A stretch of DNA of 64,000 nucleotides from assembly GCA_021775425.1 (NCBI GenBank), contig JAJFHX010000009.1, positions 1-64,000 on the forward strand. Reading direction: 5' to 3'. The notes beneath the pieces were generated by a model that was not told where the DNA came from, made no database searches, and saw only the letters and a program-made list of their open reading frames with translations. Positions 11,875-20,274 of this stretch are shown here, piece after piece (the first letter of the stretch is position 1; each line of letters begins with the position of its first letter). A program made the translations under genes and the position numbers. The DNA is from Hyphomicrobiales bacterium. Lineage in GTDB: Bacteria > Pseudomonadota > Alphaproteobacteria > Rhizobiales > HXMU1428-3.

Positions 11875-12945
11875 ATGTCTGAGATGGTCATGAAAGTTGC
11901 TGGTGCGAAAATAGACGACAAGACCTGGAGGCTGATTGCGTCACGCAGTAAAAAAGCTGATGGTGATTTTGTCTATGCTGTCCTCACGACTATGATTTAT
12001 TGTCGGCCTTCGTGTGGGTCTCGTCATGCCAAACGAGAGAATATGCGGATTTATTCACACTCCACCGACGCTGAACTTGATGGGTATCGCCCGTGTAAGC
12101 GTTGCCAGCCAGACACGACCCTTGAGAATGAGATTGAACTGAAAATAGCGCGCGCTTGTCAGTTCATTCACCAGAGTGAGATTGAGCCTTGTTTAGCTGA
12201 AATTGCTGCCTCAGCTCAGCTCAGCCCCTATCATTTTCACCGGCAGTTTAAAGCGCATATGGGGATCACGCCGAAGGCTTATTTCAAGGCATTCAGGGCC
12301 GGGAGGCTTCGCCAGGAATTAAAAACTTCCAGCTCGATCACTTCTGCCATTTATGATGCGGGGTATGGATCCAATAGCCGATTTTATGAGCAATCAGATC
12401 AGGTACTTGGTATGACACCCGGCGTTTACAAAAAGGGAGGTGAGGCCATGATGATATATTTTGCCGTCGGGGTTTGTTCGTTAGGGCATATTCTTGTGGC
12501 ACAGAGTCAAAAAGGCATTTGCTCGATTTTGCTTGGTGATGAAGCTGAGCAATTGATCAATGAGCTTGAGGATGAGTTTCCGAATGCTGAGCTTGTTGGC
12601 GGTGATAAGGGCTTTGAAACTGTGGTGGCTCAGGTGGTGGCGTTTGTTGAGCAGCCAGGCACTAAATTCAATTTACCGCTTGATATTCAGGGGACAGCCT
12701 TTCAGCAAAAAGTATGGCAGGCGTTAAGAGAGATCCCGCTTGGTACGACGATCAGCTATTCTGAACTGGCCCAAAAGATTGGCCAACCCAGCGCTGTCAG
12801 AGCTGCGGCAACAGCTTGCGCCAGGAATAAAATTGCCATTGCCATCCCCTGCCACAGAGTGGTGCGGCAAAATGGTGATCTTTCCGGCTATCGCTGGGGG
12901 ATTGCACGCAAACGGTCAGTACTTTCCACTGAGCAAAAGTCATGA
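11875..12945 (+). CDS. ada: Ada: bifunctional methyl-DNA repair protein and transcriptional activator
   Basis: A 356-residue Ada protein. The N-terminal domain has the zinc/methyl-acceptor cysteines in IYCRPSCGSR and CKRCQPD, which repair methylphosphotriesters. A central AraC-type helix-turn-helix follows (LAEIAASAQLSPYHFHRQFK). The C-terminal O6-methylguanine methyltransferase domain has the catalytic cysteine in AIPCHRVVRQNG and the GTTISYSELAQKIG motif. The ATG at 11875 was chosen; an in-frame TTG lies at 11806 but would add residues not typical of the family. Its stop overlaps the next gene by 4 nt (ATGA), so the two are cotranscribed and probably part of the adaptive response to alkylation damage. 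Confidence 0.93.
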   Translation: MSEMVMKVAGAKIDDKTWRLIASRSKKADGDFVYAVLTTMIYCRPSCGSRHAKRENMRIYSHSTDAELDGYRPCKRCQPDTTLENEIELKIARACQFIHQSEIEPCLAEIAASAQLSPYHFHRQFKAHMGITPKAYFKAFRAGRLRQELKTSSSITSAIYDAGYGSNSRFYEQSDQVLGMTPGVYKKGGEAMMIYFAVGVCSLGHILVAQSQKGICSILLGDEAEQLINELEDEFPNAELVGGDKGFETVVAQVVAFVEQPGTKFNLPLDIQGTAFQQKVWQALREIPLGTTISYSELAQKIGQPSAVRAAATACARNKIAIAIPCHRVVRQNGDLSGYRWGIARKRSVLSTEQKS

Positions 12946-13643
12946 TCAGTAAGATCGCCCGTTATGACTGGATGGAACTTGAGCGCGAGCTCAACGAGAA
13001 TGGCTATGCCGTTTTAAAGAAACTGCTTGATGGAGAGATGTGTCAACGGCTTGTTTCTTCCTATGAGGATGAGGCAAATTTCAGAGCGACCATTCAAATG
13101 CAGCGGTATAATTTTGGCTCAGGTGAATATAAATATTTTGCCTATCCTTTACCTGATCTTATAGGCGCACTTCGAAGTGAACTTTATCCACATCTCGCTC
13201 GCATTGCGAATGGATGGTCACAAGCACTTAAAACTGATGTGAAGTTCCATGATGATCATGATGCTTATCTTAAACAGTGCCATGAAAAAGGGCAGACGCG
13301 GCCAACGCCATTACTACTGCGCTATAAGGCTGGCGATTATAATTGTCTGCATCAGGATCTTTATGGTGAGGCGGTGTTTCCGTTACAGGTGGCTGTTTTG
13401 CTTTCTGCCCCTCAGGCAGATTTTAAGGGCGGGGAGTTTGTGGTTACAGAACAAAGACCGCGGATGCAGACACGGGTGGAAGTTGTTCCTTTAAAAAAAG
13501 GGGATGCGGTGATTTTTCCGGTGCATCACCGGCCTGTTACGGGTGTTAAATCCAGTTACCGGGTCAACATGCGGCATGGGGTTAGTATGGTGCGGGGCGG
13601 GTTGCGGCATACACTCGGTGTCATTTTTCATGATGCGGAATAA
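12942..13643 (+). CDS. 2OG-Fe(II) oxygenase, translationally coupled to Ada
   Basis: A 233-residue protein with the Fe(II)/2-oxoglutarate dioxygenase core: HQD (HxD motif, in YNCLHQDLYG), a distal His in FPVHHRPVTG and the 2OG-binding Arg in YRVNMRHGVS. The double-stranded beta-helix region covers roughly residues 120-220. It overlaps ada by 4 nt. The length and motif spacing differ from classical AlkB (~216 residues with a nucleotide-recognition lid), but the coupling to Ada suggests a role in alkylation damage reversal. The substrate is not shown by sequence. Confidence 0.8.
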   Translation: MISKIARYDWMELERELNENGYAVLKKLLDGEMCQRLVSSYEDEANFRATIQMQRYNFGSGEYKYFAYPLPDLIGALRSELYPHLARIANGWSQALKTDVKFHDDHDAYLKQCHEKGQTRPTPLLLRYKAGDYNCLHQDLYGEAVFPLQVAVLLSAPQADFKGGEFVVTEQRPRMQTRVEVVPLKKGDAVIFPVHHRPVTGVKSSYRVNMRHGVSMVRGGLRHTLGVIFHDAE

Positions 13644-13738
13644 CCAGAAGCGATTGCGCATTCGTGTTGGCTGGAGCTTTACTTAGAGAGCTGATCATAA
13701 TCGATGCAGACTTTCATGACTTTCAGGGATTGTTTTTG

Positions 13739-14200
13739 ATGAAATATTATTGGTGTTCTGTTTTCATAATAAGCTGGTTTCTATTCAGTGCTGGTGTGGT
13801 TGCATCAGATAGGCAGCGAGTAGCTAAAATTGGGCCGCAGGCTCATATTCAGGCTGGGCATTATAAAGTTGATGTCAGATTGCTGTTGCCGTTTCTTGAT
13901 GACAAGACCGGACATCAGACTGTTTCGGTCTGCATCAAAAACACAACTGATAAGCTCGTTGATGAATTCGATGTGCTGAGCCGAAACACCCCTTTTGACC
14001 ACTGCTTGAAGCGCGAGATTGTTCAGACGAGAAATAAACTAAGCTTTCGCTATCAGTGCAAAGACCGGGGAGCTGCGACGGCGGTTGCTGAATTTGAGTT
14101 TAATGGCACAAGTTTTGTGGGTAAAATCAGCATGAAAATGGGCGGCAAAAACATGACTATGACTGAACTGCAAAGTGGTCGTAAAACGGGAGAGTGCTGA
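13739..14200 (+). CDS. DUF3617-like secreted protein
   Basis: A 153-residue protein with an N-terminal signal peptide (hydrophobic run YYWCSVFIISWFLFSAGVVAS). The C-terminal half fits the DUF3617 pattern: a Cys ~50 residues in, a second Cys before FRYQCKD, and the terminal GKISMKMGGKNMTMTELQS.. GEC. It is exported to the periplasm or envelope. The function of the family is unknown. The ATG at 13739 was preferred over an upstream in-frame start because it gives a clean signal peptide. Confidence 0.7.
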   Translation: MKYYWCSVFIISWFLFSAGVVASDRQRVAKIGPQAHIQAGHYKVDVRLLLPFLDDKTGHQTVSVCIKNTTDKLVDEFDVLSRNTPFDHCLKREIVQTRNKLSFRYQCKDRGAATAVAEFEFNGTSFVGKISMKMGGKNMTMTELQSGRKTGEC

Positions 14201-14205
14201 TATAC

Positions 14206-14231
14206 CTGGCCGCCAACACTACGGCGACCAG
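14206..14231. terminator. Hairpin between convergent DUF3617 and hmp genes
   Basis: CTGG-c-CGCC and GGCG-a-CCAG form a 9-bp stem with one mismatch around an 8-nt loop. It is followed by a T-rich tract on the plus strand. A likely terminator, weaker than the others in the window. Confidence 0.55.
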
Positions 14232-14255
14232 TTATCTTTCTAAGCCTCACTTAAT

Positions 14256-15503
14256 TCAGGCTGCTATGGCTTTGCTATCTTCTTCAAGCTCTTCACGCGG
14301 CCCGAAGAATTCAAAATTTATTTGTTCTTCAGGTATGGCCCAGTTGTTCAGTATCTGATTGACCTTTTTCATAAACGGTTTTGGCCCGCAAAAGTAATAA
14401 TCCGCTTCAAGGCCTGGCAATAGTTTAGCGATCAGCTCCTGATCGACAAAGCCGGTCGATGACTGACCACCGCGCTTTTTCCCCTTCTTAACCGGATCGC
14501 TATAGCGGTAGTGCAGGGTCAGGTTTGGATGTTGTTTTGCCAGTGCATTCAACGTTGGTCTGAAGGCCTGAACCTTTTCATTCAGGCAGCCATAAATCAG
14601 AGTGATCTGTTGATCTGGCCTGGTGGATAAAGCCGTTTTCAGGATGCTTAATATGGGCGTTATGCCGATGCCGCCAGCCAGAAGAACAAGGGGCCGCGTT
14701 GACTGTGGTGTTTTTGGCAAGAAAAACTCTCCGCAAGGCGGGCCTATTTCCAATACGTCACCCGCATTAAAGGCCTGATGTAGTTTATGAGATACATACC
14801 CCTTCGGGTCAGCTTTGGTTGCCCCCTTCTGCTTTTTCACACTGATACGGAAATGGTCTTTACCTGGCTGATCAGAGAGGCTGTAGTTTCTCATTGTCGT
14901 GCTTCCATCTTCAGTTTTGATGCGCAGAGTGATGTATTGTCCGGGGAGGAACTCTGGCAACGGATCGCCATCTTCAGGCTTCAGATAGAGTGAGGTAATT
15001 AAGTTGCTTTCTTTTTGTTTGCGATCAATAACGAAATTTCTAAAGCCCTGCCAACCGCCCGGCTTTTTCGCGTTTTCATCATAGATCTGCTTTTCCCGGT
15101 TGATCATGATGTCAGCAAGGAATGCATATGCCTCAGCCCAGGCTGCCATTACCTGTTCTGTTGCGCCCTCGCCCAGCACTTCTTTAATTGAGGCAAGCAG
15201 GTTTTCACCAACAATCGGGTAATGCTCTGGTTTGATTTGCAATGAAGCATGTTTGTTGGCGATCAATTCAACTGCGCTGCCAAGCACTTCAAGATTATCC
15301 ACATTGGCAGCAAAAGCGGTGATTGCGCCAGCCAGAGCTTTTTGCTGGGTGCCACCTGACTGATTGGATTGATTAAAAAAGGGAGCGACTTCCGGGTTGT
15401 TTTTGAACATTTTTTTATAAAAATGTCTGGTGAGGGTTTCCCCGTGTGTCTGTAAAATGGGGGCAGTTGATTTAACAGTTTCAATGGTTTCCTGATCTAA
15501 CAT
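14256..15503 (-). CDS. hmp: Flavohemoprotein, nitric oxide dioxygenase
   Basis: A 415-residue flavohemoglobin converting NO to nitrate. The N-terminal globin domain starts MLDQETIETVKSTAPIL and has the proximal His in ASLQIKPEHYPIVGENLL. It is followed by an FAD domain (RNYSLSDQPG) and an NAD(P)H-binding domain (LLAGGIGITPILSIL). The start at 15503 has GGAG 6 nt upstream; two further in-frame starts lie upstream. It diverges from the NsrR-like regulator, with palindromic sites between them, which indicates NO-responsive control. Confidence 0.95.
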   Translation of the reverse strand: MLDQETIETVKSTAPILQTHGETLTRHFYKKMFKNNPEVAPFFNQSNQSGGTQQKALAGAITAFAANVDNLEVLGSAVELIANKHASLQIKPEHYPIVGENLLASIKEVLGEGATEQVMAAWAEAYAFLADIMINREKQIYDENAKKPGGWQGFRNFVIDRKQKESNLITSLYLKPEDGDPLPEFLPGQYITLRIKTEDGSTTMRNYSLSDQPGKDHFRISVKKQKGATKADPKGYVSHKLHQAFNAGDVLEIGPPCGEFFLPKTPQSTRPLVLLAGGIGITPILSILKTALSTRPDQQITLIYGCLNEKVQAFRPTLNALAKQHPNLTLHYRYSDPVKKGKKRGGQSSTGFVDQELIAKLLPGLEADYYFCGPKPFMKKVNQILNNWAIPEEQINFEFFGPREELEEDSKAIAA

Positions 15504-15528
15504 AGACAACTCCATATTTTTTTCTTTT

Positions 15529-15551
15529 AATATGTATATATAATACATATT
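15529..15551. promoter_or_regulatory. 23-bp palindrome, probable NsrR operator
   Basis: Arms AATATGTAT and ATACATATT are perfect inverted repeats separated by 5 nt, total 23 bp. The size and AT-rich ATG..CAT pattern match known NsrR sites. It lies 25 bp upstream of the hmp start and also in the nsrR promoter region. Confidence 0.75.
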
Positions 15552-15555
15552 TATG

Positions 15556-15567
15556 AATATGCATATT
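15556..15567. promoter_or_regulatory. Second palindrome in the hmp/nsrR promoter region
   Basis: AATATGCATATT is a perfect 12-bp palindrome 4 bp from the first one. It shares the AATATG..CATATT halves and may be a second NsrR site, governing the regulator itself. Confidence 0.55.
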
Positions 15568-15606
15568 GAATATATATTTATAAATCAAGTATTTTTTTGA
15601 GGTATT

Positions 15607-16023
15607 ATGCAGATTACTCAGTTTACAGATTATTCCTTGCGGACGTTAATGTATCTTGGCAAGCATTCTGACCGACTGTGCACTGTTCGGGAAATTGCCG
15701 ATTATTACAACATTTCGCAAAATCATCTGGTGAAGGTTGTGCATAATCTATCACGCCTTGACTATATAAAGAGCAGCAAAGGTAAAGGCGGCGGCATTTG
15801 CCTGATTAAAGAGCCGGAGCAGATTAATCTTGGGGATGTTGTTTGCCAGCTGGAACCGAATTTTACTCTTGTTGAATGTTTTAATGAAAAGAACAACCAA
15901 TGCCGGATTTCCGAAGCGTGTGGCTTAAAACATATCTTTTTTGAATCCCTGAAAGCATTTACCGATACTCTTAGAAAATATACCCTCGCGGATACGATTA
16001 AAAATCCACACATTTTCAACTGA
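15607..16023 (+). CDS. nsrR: NsrR-like Rrf2-family nitric-oxide-sensing repressor
   Basis: A 138-residue Rrf2 regulator. It starts MQITQFTDYSLRTLMYL, has a winged helix (TVREIADYYNISQNHLVKVVHNL) and the three Fe-S ligand cysteines spaced as in NsrR (LVECF, NQCRI, EACGL). Binding of NO to the cluster releases DNA. It is divergent to hmp with operators in between, so it presumably represses hmp and itself. Confidence 0.9.
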   Translation: MQITQFTDYSLRTLMYLGKHSDRLCTVREIADYYNISQNHLVKVVHNLSRLDYIKSSKGKGGGICLIKEPEQINLGDVVCQLEPNFTLVECFNEKNNQCRISEACGLKHIFFESLKAFTDTLRKYTLADTIKNPHIFN

Positions 16024-16168
16024 GGCTTAGTCAGCCTGATGTTACATTTTTGTTAATCTGAGTTGATAATGTTATTCAGTTTTCATTCGCCATTGTGTCA
16101 GACCTGAAGCTTGGCCATAGCAAACCCGCCCACGTAGTAAAATCCCTACTAACAGAAAGATTATTCAT

Positions 16169-16573
16169 ATGACCATTGTTATTCATCACAACCCTGAATG
16201 TGGGACATCTCGCAATGTGCTGGAAATCATCAGGGCATTTGCCGAGGAGCCGATTGTCATTGAATACCTTAAAACAGGGTGGAGCCGTGAGCAATTGCTG
16301 GCACTTTTTGCAGCAGCCGACCTCACACCCAGAACGGCGCTTCGGACCACAAAGTCACCAGCTGAAGAGCTTGGGCTTTGTGAGCCTTCTGTGAGTGAAG
16401 AGAAAATTCTGGAAGCGATGCTTGAACACCCTGTTCTTGTTAACAGGCCAATAGTCTGTAGCAAGAAAGGCGTTGCTTTGTGCCGCCCTTCTGAAGCGGT
16501 TTTTCAATTGCTTGATGTTAACTCTGGCGCGACATACACGAAGGAAGATGGAGAAGTGATTTCAGCACCCTGA
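16169..16573 (+). CDS. arsC: Arsenate reductase (glutaredoxin-coupled ArsC)
   Basis: A 134-residue thioredoxin-fold ArsC reducing arsenate to arsenite with glutathione and glutaredoxin. The catalytic Cys is in HNPECGTSRN near residue 12. The three-arginine set is visible (RTTKSPAEELGL region and VNRPIV). Length matches the R773-type enzyme. It converges with the ArsP-like permease and ArsR genes, forming a small arsenic locus. Confidence 0.93.
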   Translation: MTIVIHHNPECGTSRNVLEIIRAFAEEPIVIEYLKTGWSREQLLALFAAADLTPRTALRTTKSPAEELGLCEPSVSEEKILEAMLEHPVLVNRPIVCSKKGVALCRPSEAVFQLLDVNSGATYTKEDGEVISAP

Positions 16574-16590
16574 ATTTAAACTGACATCAC

Positions 16591-17643
16591 TTACAACATT
16601 TTCCATAGGTGAAAGAGAAACCCGGCGAAGAATGACCCGCCAAGGGCGATGGCGATATATAGCATAAACACTTGTTTTTTTACCAATGCGAACACTGCCA
16701 ACGCAGCCGGCAGAGATGTCACCCCGCCAGCGACTAGAAATGCGAGGCCAGCCGCCGGGGCCATGCCCTGCTCTATCAAACCGCTGACAAGTGGCAGAGC
16801 TGCATAGCCATTTAAATAAGCTGGCACGCCAACCACTGTTGCAATGGCGATGGGGGCTATGCCCTCTCCTCCTAAAGAACTGGAGACCATATCAGCCGGG
16901 AGATATGCCAGCATCAGACTTTCAAGAATAAATGCCAGCAGCAACCATTTGGTCAGAAACAACGTTGTGCTCATACTTACATTCAGGAATTTTTCCACTC
17001 TTTGCCTGTCGTTCCAGAACTGCCAAACGATTGGGCTTTCTTTTCGCACTTTCGCGCCGCCACAACCACCATCACCAATGCCTTCTCTCAGTGGTTGCCG
17101 AAGCCAGCCCCCGGCGGCCAGAAATGAAACCACGATACCACCTAGCAAACCGATGCCCACTGCGGTTATGGTTTTGACAATGGCAAACTCAGTACCGAGA
17201 ACACCAGCTGTTAAAACAAACATTGAAGGGTCCATCACCGGAGAGGCCAGCCAGAATGCCATGACGGCGGCTAACGGCACGCCCATAGAAAGAAGCGCTG
17301 CGATTAACGGTATGACACCGCAGGAACAAAACGGAGACAAGCCGCCAGCTATGGCAGCCAGAATGATCATTCTGGCTGGAGCGCCCTTAAATGCTCTGGC
17401 GATCATGCCATCGGCACCGGTTGCGCTGGCATAGGCAGCCAGACCGATGGAGAGGATCAGATAGGGCGCGGTGTGTGTGATGTTATTCAGAGCGAATGAC
17501 AGACTTTTTTCCGCCTGTTGCTGGTCAAGCATCACCAGTGCCGCCATGATAAACAGGGAAACAAACCACACTTGTCCTGTGCGCCAGGTGTTCAGAAGCA
17601 TATCCAGCCCGGATTGTGTTTTGATTTCTGTCTGATCTGACAT
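16591..17643 (-). CDS. ArsP-like permease (DUF318 family)
   Basis: A 350-residue inner-membrane protein with about 8-10 hydrophobic segments. It contains the family motif PFCSCGVIPLIAALLSMG with paired cysteines, repeated pseudo-symmetrically by VVGVPAYLNGYAALPLVSGL. A cytoplasmic loop has GDGGCGGAKV. Members of this family export trivalent arsenicals or are uncharacterised. The ATG at 17643 has an AGGAAT ribosome-binding site; the annotated longer frame adds an unlikely N-terminus. It lies 54 bp downstream of arsR, so arsenic efflux is the likely role, though organoarsenical specificity cannot be judged. Confidence 0.82.
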   Translation of the reverse strand: MSDQTEIKTQSGLDMLLNTWRTGQVWFVSLFIMAALVMLDQQQAEKSLSFALNNITHTAPYLILSIGLAAYASATGADGMIARAFKGAPARMIILAAIAGGLSPFCSCGVIPLIAALLSMGVPLAAVMAFWLASPVMDPSMFVLTAGVLGTEFAIVKTITAVGIGLLGGIVVSFLAAGGWLRQPLREGIGDGGCGGAKVRKESPIVWQFWNDRQRVEKFLNVSMSTTLFLTKWLLLAFILESLMLAYLPADMVSSSLGGEGIAPIAIATVVGVPAYLNGYAALPLVSGLIEQGMAPAAGLAFLVAGGVTSLPAALAVFALVKKQVFMLYIAIALGGSFFAGFLFHLWKML

Positions 17644-17652
17644 TTTAATATT

Positions 17653-17667
17653 CCTAGTTTTATAGTT
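17653..17667. promoter_or_regulatory. AACTA-N5-CTAG motif between arsR-like and permease genes
   Basis: On the minus strand this reads AACTATAAAACTAGG, the same AACTA-N5-CTAG pattern as the site upstream of the ArsR gene. It may be a second regulator-binding site. Confidence 0.35.
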
Positions 17668-17696
17668 ATTTTTACACAAATAAAAACTGACAGTGG

Positions 17697-18011
17697 TTAA
17701 GCCGCGTTTTCATCTGAAACAGAAAGCCCGACACAACACTGATCAGTTAAAAAAGAGACTGTCTGGCGCATGACTTTATAATCCACACGATTTAAAATTT
17801 CACGCCCGTGCCTTTCCTGAATGACCAGACCTGCGTCAACCAGGCTGGAGAGATGGTGTGAAAGGGTGGATGCCGGCATTTTCAGATGCGCCCCAATTTC
17901 ACCTACATTGACACCCTGATCACCAGCGCGAACCAGCAGGCGATAGATCTCTAACCGGGCCTCGTGTCCTAGGGCGGCCAGACGATTTGCATTTTTTGAG
18001 ATTTTATTCAT
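17697..18011 (-). CDS. arsR: ArsR/SmtB-family metalloid-responsive repressor
   Basis: A 104-residue winged-helix regulator. LAALGHEARLEIYRLLVRAG and PASTLSHHLSSLVDAGLVIQ are the typical ArsR helices. Metal-binding cysteines are absent from the alpha-3 helix but a Cys pair occurs near the C-terminus (DQCCVG), as in ArsR proteins that bind As(III) there. It is first in an operon with the ArsP-like permease and next to arsC. Confidence 0.85.
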   Translation of the reverse strand: MNKISKNANRLAALGHEARLEIYRLLVRAGDQGVNVGEIGAHLKMPASTLSHHLSSLVDAGLVIQERHGREILNRVDYKVMRQTVSFLTDQCCVGLSVSDENAA

Positions 18012-18022
18012 GGATTCAATAT

Positions 18023-18038
18023 AACTATTTCTCTAGTT
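18023..18038. promoter_or_regulatory. Probable ArsR operator
   Basis: AACTA-N6-TAGTT is a perfect 5-bp inverted repeat 12 bp upstream of the arsR ATG. A related AACTA-N5-CTAG copy occurs before the permease gene. Confidence 0.5.
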
Positions 18039-18199
18039 TTGTAAATATGTTTTTAGACTAGCAGTATTGGTTGGCATCTGCTCTGTTTATAACCCAGCAT
18101 AAAGGTCAATCGATTTTAAAGCGGGCTTTTCTTTTGTTTCAAGTCGATTTAGTTTGGATTACTTTCAGATACTGCCTGCTTTACCGGAGAAAATAAACG

Positions 18200-18547
18200 A
18201 TGACAAAGCTCACGCTTTATGGATTAAAAAACTGTGACACCTGCAAGAAAGCGTTGAATGCCTTAAACTCTTCCGGCAAGCAGGTTGAGTTTGTTGATAT
18301 TCGCGCTGACGTTGATCTTGCTCTGAAAATTCCTCAATGGATTCAATCTGTTGATATGGAGCAACTGCTGAACAAACGATCCACAACTTGGCGGAATTTA
18401 AGCCAAACGCAACAAGCTGATGCTCTTGCTGGCAATGCTAAAGAAGTGATGATCTCTAACCCGACTCTGATCAAGAGACCTGTGATAGAGTTTGGAAAAA
18501 TGATCTTTGTTGGCTGGTCTAAAGACGTGCAGGATGTGTTTCTTTAA
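18200..18547 (+). CDS. ArsC/Spx-family protein (YffB-like)
   Basis: A 115-residue thioredoxin-fold protein starting MTKLTLYGLKNCDTCKKALNAL, with a CxxC (CDTC) rather than a lone Cys, and a conserved NPTLIKRPVIEFG near the C-terminus. These features place it in the Spx/YffB branch of the ArsC superfamily, where arsenate reduction is not established. It has a good ribosome-binding site (CCGGAG) and is followed 46 bp later by arfB. Confidence 0.85.
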   Translation: MTKLTLYGLKNCDTCKKALNALNSSGKQVEFVDIRADVDLALKIPQWIQSVDMEQLLNKRSTTWRNLSQTQQADALAGNAKEVMISNPTLIKRPVIEFGKMIFVGWSKDVQDVFL

Positions 18548-18593
18548 AAGATAACGCCAAGAGACAGCTCATCCTTTTTAAGAGAAAACCTTC

Positions 18594-19019
18594 ATGAAAC
18601 TCAAAGTTACAAATTCCATCTCTATTGACAGTGATGAACTGGAGGAAAGTTTTGTGCGCTCTGGTGGTGCTGGCGGGCAGAATGTTAACAAGGTTGCTTC
18701 AGCTGTTCAGCTCAGATTTGATGTGAAAGGCTCTGCGAATTTACCGCTGATGGTACGTGAAAATATTCTCAAAAACGGAGATGCGCGCCTGACCAAAGAC
18801 GGGGTGCTGGTGATATTTTCAGACCGGCACCGCAGCCAGGAGCTTAACCGGCGGGATGTACGTGCGCGGTTGTTTGATATTATTCGACAGGCTGCAATTG
18901 TCCCGAAAAAGCGCATAGCAACCAGGCCGACACTTGGCTCAAAGAAAAAACGGCTTGATGGGAAAACAAAACGCGGCAAACTGAAAAAATACAGGGCTGG
19001 TAAGATTGATTTGGAATAA
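18594..19019 (+). CDS. arfB: Alternative ribosome-rescue factor B (peptidyl-tRNA hydrolase ArfB)
   Basis: A 141-residue release-factor-like protein. It has the catalytic GGQ within RSGGAGGQNVNKVASAVQ and a basic C-terminal tail (GSKKKRLDGKTKRGKLKK) that enters the mRNA channel of stalled ribosomes. Length and order match ArfB/YaeJ rather than RF1/RF2. It hydrolyses peptidyl-tRNA on non-stop ribosomes. Confidence 0.93.
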   Translation: MKLKVTNSISIDSDELEESFVRSGGAGGQNVNKVASAVQLRFDVKGSANLPLMVRENILKNGDARLTKDGVLVIFSDRHRSQELNRRDVRARLFDIIRQAAIVPKKRIATRPTLGSKKKRLDGKTKRGKLKKYRAGKIDLE

Positions 19020-19032
19020 AGACATTAAACCA

Positions 19033-20274
19033 TCAGTTGAACAGCTTTCTTACAACCGATAACACGTTGTAATCCTGGAACAAAGAAGAGACGACCTGAA
19101 CGCCTATCGGCATAGACTGGCTGGTTTCAAATGGCACGGTCATGGCCGGAAAGCCGAGCAGCGTCCATAACCTTTGAGGGGACCGTGGCCCGGTGCCTTC
19201 TTCAAGTAGTGGGGCTATGCCAATTGCTGGCGGCATGAGGGCAACTTTTTTGTCTATGATCTCAGTCATTTCCCGGATCATCGCCTGACGCTGATCCATT
19301 GCGGCCTGATAATCCTGTTCTGTAAGCTGGCGGCCTCTTTCGATGTAATCACATATCCGCTCAGACATAAGTGGTTTGTTCATGTCATAGTCTTTGCCAT
19401 GATGATGCGCCATGCCGAAAGCCAGAATGGTGTCTAAGGTTTCTTCTTCCGTTTTACTGATCCAGTCTGGAATTTTAACCCTGTCGATTTTGTGCCCGGC
19501 CTCTTTCAGATTGTTACCGGCAGTCTCCACTGCATTGAGAACATCCGGGATGGTCGCTTCAGAATACCAGGGCTCAATAATCAGGATATCCTCAACCCCC
19601 TCCTTGCACACTCTGGTCAGATTTGGCGCCAGAATGTTATACATCACTTTGGTGATTTCAGGGTTTTCCGTGATAAATCCGGCATGATCAAGTGGGCTGG
19701 ATAAAGGCATTGAACCTTTGACATCTGTTATACCCCAGGTTGGCTTGACGCCGATGCAGCCACAATAAGCTGCCGGGCGGATGATAGAGCCGATGGTCTG
19801 GGAGGCAAGTGCGGCATTGACCAGACCGCCACCGACCACAGCAGCAGAGCCTTGCGATGAAGCGCCCGGCGTTCGTTTTAGATCATGTGGGTTGACCGTC
19901 GGGCCTGTTCTTGACATGGCATATTCAGTTGAAACGGTGATGCCAGCAATCAGTGCGCCGGCCTGCTTCAGGCTTTTGACTGTTGCGGCGTCAGTTTCCG
20001 GATATCTGTTTTCATGAATGCTGGTGCCCCAGGAGCACTTATAGCCAGCGACATCAAACACTTCCTTGACCGCTATGAGCTTGCCGTGCAGCACGCCTCT
20101 CTGTGCAACTGGCACAGAGTCGAGTTGTTCTGCTTCACTCATCAATCTTTCAATATCAAGATGCTTAAAGGCCTTCAGGTCTTTTTCCTGAAGTTGGATT
20201 TTTTCAGCAAAGTTATTTACAACTTCTTTGCAAGTGCTCTGCTCCATTAAAGGTGCTGCTTGATGATCATTCAT
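19033..20274 (-). CDS. Amidase signature-family hydrolase
   Basis: A 413-residue amidase. Catalytic residues are visible: Lys in LIAVKEVFDVAG, the cis-Ser in GASSQGSAAVVGGG and the nucleophile Ser in TIGSIIRPAAYCG. The C-terminal half is family-like (FPAMTVPF). It starts 8 nt inside the end of the upstream ABC ATPase gene, with the ribosome-binding site GGAGGTGGAGG inside that gene, so the two are translationally coupled. It probably hydrolyses the amide or a derivative imported by the transporter. The substrate is unknown. Confidence 0.85.
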   Translation of the reverse strand: MNDHQAAPLMEQSTCKEVVNNFAEKIQLQEKDLKAFKHLDIERLMSEAEQLDSVPVAQRGVLHGKLIAVKEVFDVAGYKCSWGTSIHENRYPETDAATVKSLKQAGALIAGITVSTEYAMSRTGPTVNPHDLKRTPGASSQGSAAVVGGGLVNAALASQTIGSIIRPAAYCGCIGVKPTWGITDVKGSMPLSSPLDHAGFITENPEITKVMYNILAPNLTRVCKEGVEDILIIEPWYSEATIPDVLNAVETAGNNLKEAGHKIDRVKIPDWISKTEEETLDTILAFGMAHHHGKDYDMNKPLMSERICDYIERGRQLTEQDYQAAMDQRQAMIREMTEIIDKKVALMPPAIGIAPLLEEGTGPRSPQRLWTLLGFPAMTVPFETSQSMPIGVQVVSSLFQDYNVLSVVRKLFN

